DNA from: an uncultured Bacteroidota bacterium
GTDB lineage: Bacteria > Bacteroidota > Bacteroidia > NS11-12g > UBA9320
Assembly: GCA_937124965.1 (NCBI GenBank)
Contig: CAKZLB010000063.1
Coordinates: forward strand, 1 to 38,151
Direction: 5' to 3'
Length of the DNA: 38,151 nt
Part shown: one piece after another, positions 35,673 through 38,151 of the stretch
How the letters are laid out: every line of letters begins with the position of its first letter
How positions within the stretch are numbered: position 1 is the first letter of the stretch
Position numbers and translations under genes: made by a program
The notes under the pieces: generated by a model
What the model was told of the DNA's origin: nothing
Database searches by the model: none
The model's input: the letters and a program-made list of their open reading frames with translations, nothing else

Positions 35673-36475
35673 TGGCTGTAATACTTTAACGCTTCAGGCA
35701 TATCTGCGGCGAGCGCTGCGGCTCTTTTTGATGGATTTGGATGGGTGCTTAAAAACTCTGGAGGTCTTGCGCCACCCGACAATGCATTCATTCTGTCCCA
35801 AAACTTAGGAGCCTCTTCAGGATTATATCCAGCCATAGCCATAAACATAATACCCATGTGATCTGCTTCGCTTTCATGTTTTCTACTAAATGGCAGCATG
35901 ACACCCACTTGAGTTCCAGCACCATAAGCCAATTGAAACAATTGCTGTGTTTCAGCTGGTTTGTCGGCAATAGCAACTGTGAGTGCAACTCCTCCTAACT
36001 GTTGCACAAGGCCGTGACTCATTCGCTCATTTCCGTGTCTAGCGATAGCATGAGCAATTTCATGTCCCATAACCACAGCAACACCTGTTTCTGTAGCGCA
36101 AATAGGCATGATGCCCGAGTAAAACACAACTTTTCCTCCAGGCATACACCATGCGTTGACAGTTGGGTCGTCAACCAGATTGAACTCCCACTTATAATTA
36201 TTAATTAGGTTACTATCTCCTGTCGTTCGCAAATAGCTCTCAACTGCACGTGAAATTCGCATGCCGGCGTTTGAAACCATTTGCTTGTAATTTCCACTTG
36301 TAACAACTTGAGAAGTATCCAGAAACTGCGAGTAAGAAGTTAAACTCATAGCAACCAAATCACTTTCAGGTAATAATTTCATTTGTCGCCTTCCAGTTAA
36401 AGGCACCTTAGCACAAGAGTATATTATTAGACTTATAAGAGCAACGATTAGAGTCTTAGTGGATACGTTTTTCAT
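35651..36475 (-). CDS. M48 family metalloprotease, lipoprotein
   Basis: The 274-residue product has a lipoprotein signal with Cys21 (LIIYSCAK), so it should be anchored in a membrane facing the periplasm. The zinc motif is HEIAH (138-142), and the third ligand is the Glu in HESEADHMG. The signature NAWCMPGGKVVFYSG precedes it, as in BepA/LoiP-like and Oma1-like proteins. It probably degrades or matures misfolded envelope proteins. ATG 36475 is chosen; TTG 36481 would add only two residues. It lacks the TPR domain of BepA. Confidence 0.9.
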   Translation of the reverse strand: MKNVSTKTLIVALISLIIYSCAKVPLTGRRQMKLLPESDLVAMSLTSYSQFLDTSQVVTSGNYKQMVSNAGMRISRAVESYLRTTGDSNLINNYKWEFNLVDDPTVNAWCMPGGKVVFYSGIMPICATETGVAVVMGHEIAHAIARHGNERMSHGLVQQLGGVALTVAIADKPAETQQLFQLAYGAGTQVGVMLPFSRKHESEADHMGIMFMAMAGYNPEEAPKFWDRMNALSGGARPPEFLSTHPNPSKRAAALAADMPEALKYYSQWLEENK

Positions 36476-36497
36476 AATCAACCATTAATCAAATGAT

Positions 36498-36536
36498 ATT
36501 CCAAATATCCACTATACTTGGAATCACTCCAAATAT
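36498..36536. promoter_or_regulatory. Clustered TTGGA/TCCAA half-sites
   Basis: ATTCCAA (36498-36504) and TTGGAAT (36518-36524) form an inverted repeat with a 13-base spacer. A further TCCAA at 36528-36532 pairs with the same right arm. CCAAATAT occurs at 36501 and 36529. These lie between the M48 gene and the M20 gene and could bind a regulator of either. Confidence 0.25.
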
Positions 36537-36609
36537 TTTAATATATGGGTGATAAAAATCAGGCAATTGCTCAAAAAATCTAACTTCGCTGAATCAAATA
36601 ATTTACACT

Positions 36610-37968
36610 ATGACACAAAAAGAATATATAAATAGTAATCAAGAGAGGTTTTTGAATGAATTGCTTGATTGGTTAAGGATTCCTTCCATTAGTGCTGATC
36701 CAGCATATAAAAATGATGTTCATAAGGCAGCAGAGTTTGTTGCTGAAAAACTGCGCATAGCTGGAGCCGACAATGTTTCTCTTGAACAAACTGCTGGATA
36801 CCCAATCGTGTATGGAGAGAAAATGGTTGATCCAAGCAAACCAACAGTTTTGGTATATGGGCATTATGATGTACAACCTTCTGTTCCCGATGAATTGTGG
36901 ATTACACCAGCGTTTGAGCCATCCATAAGAGATGGGAACATTTACGCAAGAGGGGCATGTGATGACAAAGGGCAAGCGTTTATGCACGTAAAGGCCTTTG
37001 AAACAATGATGGCAACGGACACTCTTGCTTGTAATGTCAAGTTTATGATTGAAGGTGAAGAAGAAGTTGGTTCAACCAACCTCGGTATTTATGTGGGGGC
37101 AAACAAAGAAAAACTTGCAGCAGATGTAGTATTGATCTCAGATACAGGTATGATTGCTAATAACATCCCAAGTATTGATACTGGTTTAAGAGGCTTAAGT
37201 TATGTTGAAGTGGAAGTGACTGGGCCAAATATTGACCTGCATAGTGGCACTTACGGAGGTGCTGTCGCTAATCCAATTAATGTATTGTGCGACATGATTA
37301 GCAGTTTGCATGATGAAAACAGACACATAACCATTCCAGGGTTTTACGATAATGTTGAAGAAGTAAGTCCTGAAGATCGGGCAGAAATGGCAAAGACTCC
37401 GTTTAGTCTGGATGAATATAAATCTGAGCTTGATGTTAATGATGTGATGGGAGAAGCTGGTTATTCAACAATCGAACGAACTGGCATTAGACCAACATTA
37501 GATGTAAATGGAATTTGGGGAGGTTATATCGGTGAAGGAGCAAAAACTGTTTTACCGAGCAAAGCATATGCAAAAATTTCAATGCGATTGGTTCCAAATC
37601 AAAAATCGCAAGACATTTCAGATCTATTCAAAAATCATTTCGAAAGTATTGCGCCAAAATCGGTAAAAGTTAAAGTATCTCTTCATCATGGTGGTGAAGC
37701 AGCGGTTACACCAACTGACAGCAAAGCATACCGAGCAGCTAGTAAAGCAATGGAGGCAACTTTTGGCAAAAAGCCAATTCCGACAAGAGGAGGAGGAAGT
37801 ATTCCTATTGTTGCTCTTTTTGAAGAAGTATTGGGTCTAAAAACTGTGTTGATGGGTTTTGGATTAGATAGCGATGCCATTCATTCTCCAAACGAAAAGT
37901 ACGGAATTTTTAATTTTAATAAAGGCATTGAAACCATTCCTTACTTCTTTAAATATTTTGCTGAATAA
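36610..37968 (+). CDS. M20 family dipeptidase
   Basis: The 452-residue product is a cytosolic zinc dipeptidase of the CNDP/carnosinase-like group by length. Metal and catalytic residues are visible: GHYDVQP (His85, Asp87), GACDDKG (118-119), EGEEEVGS (Glu150-151) and ISDTG (Asp178). The dimerisation-domain motif is DLHSGTYGG. It ends with FGLDSDAIHSPNE, providing the last metal His, then FNKGIETIPYFFKYFAE. There is no signal peptide. It cleaves dipeptides or similar small substrates; exact specificity is unknown. It is a single gene ending at a hairpin terminator. Confidence 0.9.
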   Translation: MTQKEYINSNQERFLNELLDWLRIPSISADPAYKNDVHKAAEFVAEKLRIAGADNVSLEQTAGYPIVYGEKMVDPSKPTVLVYGHYDVQPSVPDELWITPAFEPSIRDGNIYARGACDDKGQAFMHVKAFETMMATDTLACNVKFMIEGEEEVGSTNLGIYVGANKEKLAADVVLISDTGMIANNIPSIDTGLRGLSYVEVEVTGPNIDLHSGTYGGAVANPINVLCDMISSLHDENRHITIPGFYDNVEEVSPEDRAEMAKTPFSLDEYKSELDVNDVMGEAGYSTIERTGIRPTLDVNGIWGGYIGEGAKTVLPSKAYAKISMRLVPNQKSQDISDLFKNHFESIAPKSVKVKVSLHHGGEAAVTPTDSKAYRAASKAMEATFGKKPIPTRGGGSIPIVALFEEVLGLKTVLMGFGLDSDAIHSPNEKYGIFNFNKGIETIPYFFKYFAE

Positions 37969-37982
37969 TCTTTAACGAAAAA

Positions 37983-38010
37983 AAACGGAGCAGTGATCTG
38001 CTCCGTTTCT
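37983..38010. terminator. Bidirectional terminator
   Basis: An 11-bp perfect stem AAACGGAGCAG / CTGCTCCGTTT (37983-38008) with loop TGAT is flanked by A residues on the left and T residues on the right. It can serve both the dipeptidase gene and the convergent subunit-like gene. Confidence 0.85.
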
Positions 38011-38052
38011 TTATAAGTGAAATGTGTTATTATCGTTTTGTGTTGTTGTCTC

Positions 38053-38151
38053 TTAGTTGTTTGAGATGGTATAAGTGATTGTTAACTTAACATCTTGATC
38101 GAAGTCGATTTTTGAGTAGCTTCCTGCTGCTGGGTCTAACTCTAAAGCGTA
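38053..38151 (-). CDS. Second major-subunit-like protein (3' part)
   Basis: Read on the minus strand, the frame gives the last 32 residues of a protein, from YALELDPAAGSY to LTITYTISNN, then TAA at 38053-38055. Of these 32 residues, 26 match the end of the left-edge protein (1-267). Ile, Tyr, Asn and Phe codons end in C in 8 of 9 cases. The gene continues beyond the right edge, so signal peptide and length are unseen. I infer a paralogous structural subunit of the same surface system. Confidence 0.75.
   Translation of the reverse strand, partial: YALELDPAAGSYSKIDFDQDVKLTITYTISNN

Noticed and set aside
1-38151. Mobile element, CRISPR array, tRNA or rRNA
   Set aside because: No transposase, integrase, repeat-spacer pattern or RNA gene signature was found on either strand by reading.

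Overview
The window looks like chromosomal DNA from a Bacteroidota bacterium, most likely of the order Flavobacteriales. The evidence is the AT-rich coding sequence, type IX secretion (T9SS) C-terminal sorting domains, a PorZ-like gene next to recO, a RemB/Wzi-like barrel, several CarboxypepD-regulatory/outer-membrane barrel proteins, a FecI-type ECF sigma factor and promoter boxes of the TAnnTTTG type. I saw no tRNA, rRNA, CRISPR array, transposase or integrase. No gap between genes exceeds about 240 bases.

Layout. 1-5045: a locus resembling a chaperone-usher secretion system. It holds the end of a major-subunit-like gene with its own terminator, an Ig-fold periplasmic chaperone-like protein, a 902-residue outer-membrane usher-like protein, and two small exported proteins that share C-terminal strand motifs with the major subunit. 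A bioY-like gene overlaps the end of this operon. 5571-7798: a decayed gene tail, a secreted unknown protein, rlmG-like and a TPM-domain protein. 7807-13176 (minus): a fatty-acid beta-oxidation operon in the order acyl-CoA dehydrogenase, hydroxyacyl-CoA dehydrogenase/enoyl-CoA hydratase, thiolase, with a divergent OhrR-type regulator. 13828-19855: lipA, then porZ-recO-acylphosphatase and a RemB/Wzi-like barrel. 19852-22629 (minus): a large outer-membrane beta-barrel gene, divergent from a fatty-acid desaturase across a perfect palindrome. 23911-28998 (minus): a five-gene envelope operon with a LolA-like protein, two FtsX-type permeases, an ABC ATPase and an outer-membrane barrel. 29139-33328 (minus): an ECF sigma factor, a protein joining an anti-sigma-like N-terminus and one membrane helix to a barrel-like C-terminus, and a large T9SS cargo. 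Divergent from these is a beta-helix T9SS cargo. 34914-37968: an M48 lipoprotein protease overlapping a phosphodiester-glycosidase-like gene, and an M20 dipeptidase. 38053-38151 (minus): the tail of a second major-subunit-like gene, closely related to the one at the left edge.

The window is dominated by envelope building and protein export. T9SS is represented by PorZ and two clear cargos, lipid or lipoprotein traffic by the ABC/LolA operon, and fatty-acid turnover by the fad genes and desaturase. The most unusual part is the chaperone-usher-like locus at the left edge. Chaperone-usher pili are best known from Proteobacteria, so a related system here deserves structural and phylogenetic testing.
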